A DNA stretch of 41,956 nucleotides, taken from the NCBI GenBank assembly GCA_964450435.1, contig CAYVCX010000019.1, forward strand, positions 1-41,956. Direction: 5' to 3'. The notes under the pieces are model-generated. The model made no database searches and had not been told where the DNA came from. It saw nothing but the letters and a program-made list of their open reading frames with translations. This document shows positions 41,792 through 41,956 of the stretch, one piece after another (position 1 is the first letter of the stretch; every line of letters begins with the position of its first letter). The translations under genes and the position numbers were made by a program. Origin of the DNA: SKLM01 sp964450435 (GTDB taxonomy: Bacteria; Chloroflexota; Anaerolineae; B4-G1).

Positions 41792-41956
41792 ATGGGCAGA
41801 GCGCATAACCCAGGGCGTGAGACACAACCTCGACCCATCATTCGCCCGGCCTTGCGCCTCGTGCTCCACATGTGTGCACTAGACCTGAGGGAGTTACCGT
41901 TTCAGTCAACTACCCCACCGCAAGCGGATGGGGCTTGTCCGTGGACTCAAGCGGTA
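41792..41956 (+). CDS. Possible partial reading frame cut by the window end
   Basis: An open frame from ATG 41792 (MGRAHNPGRETQ) runs to the end of the window without a stop, 23 bases after the predicted start of the rightward promoter. A weak GAGAG lies before it. The product is not recognised, and its last third overlaps the IS-like hairpin, so it may be interrupted, spurious or a non-coding transcript. Confidence 0.2.
   Translation, partial: MGRAHNPGRETQPRPIIRPALRLVLHMCALDLRELPFQSTTPPQADGACPWTQAV
41902..41956 (-). mobile_element. Probable end of an IS200/IS605-type element running off the window
   Basis: On the + strand, CAGTCAACTACCCC is followed by an imperfect hairpin (CCCCA-CCGC-AA-GCGG-ATGGGG, about 41914-41934) and then GCTTGTCC. 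This order recalls the conserved right end of TnpB-type IS200/IS605 elements, reversed. If so, the tnpB gene lies to the right on the - strand. The assignment rests on memory of that pattern, and no transposase is visible here. Confidence 0.4.

Noticed and set aside
1..41956. CRISPR array or defence island
   Set aside because: No regularly spaced direct repeats and no cas, restriction or toxin-antitoxin genes were recognised.

Overview
The window is about 42 kb of GC-rich, gene-dense bacterial DNA from a draft assembly: positions 3198-3297 are exactly 100 N, a standard scaffold gap. The gene content suggests a member of the Chloroflexota, probably Anaerolineae-like. The signs are a Tad pilus locus without an outer-membrane secretin, secreted proteins with a C-terminal FLPLVLRN-type tail, and a very long GT39-type membrane glycosyltransferase. 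This placement is inferred from gene style, not from a marker phylogeny.

Region 1 (131-15305, all + strand) is a Tad/Flp pilus locus. It opens with a NarL-type response regulator and a soluble DegS-like histidine kinase. A 48-residue Flp pilin with its own promoter and terminator follows, then a decayed second pilin start behind a good promoter. Next come a TadE pseudopilin fused to a long repeat-rich surface protein (interrupted by the gap), a secreted Asp-box beta-propeller protein, an anchored unknown protein, a second TadE and a TadG-like protein. The machine follows: CpaB (own promoter), CpaE with an intact receiver domain, the CpaF ATPase, TadB and TadC. No secretin and no prepilin peptidase are present.

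Region 2 (15286-24583) is mostly housekeeping: a ComF-type protein whose middle is read out of frame, the ribosome hibernation factor HPF, an unrecognised nucleotidyltransferase-like protein overlapping a low-molecular-weight phosphatase, proS on the opposite strand behind an attenuator-like leader, a small membrane protein that may be leaderless, SfsA, a rhomboid protease and a VanW-family wall protein.

Region 3 (24607-30986, - strand) holds an LctP-type lactate permease, the large GT39-like glycosyltransferase, a small conserved unknown protein and a DUF401 permease.

Region 4 (31381-41956) holds DegV, a GNAT-like protein, an MFS sugar transporter broken by two frameshifts and by a structured insert of about 220 bp resembling an IS200/IS605-type end, a homocysteine S-methyltransferase-like protein, a nickel-dependent lactate racemase LarA, ruvB and upp on divergent promoters, a WecA/TagO-type sugar-phosphate transferase and a tryptophanase. 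The right edge carries a hairpin resembling another IS200/IS605-type end.

The most unusual parts are the TadE-fused giant surface protein with its companion propeller protein, the pilin relic, the structured insert, the proS leader and the probable leaderless promoters. No CRISPR array, rRNA or complete tRNA was seen.
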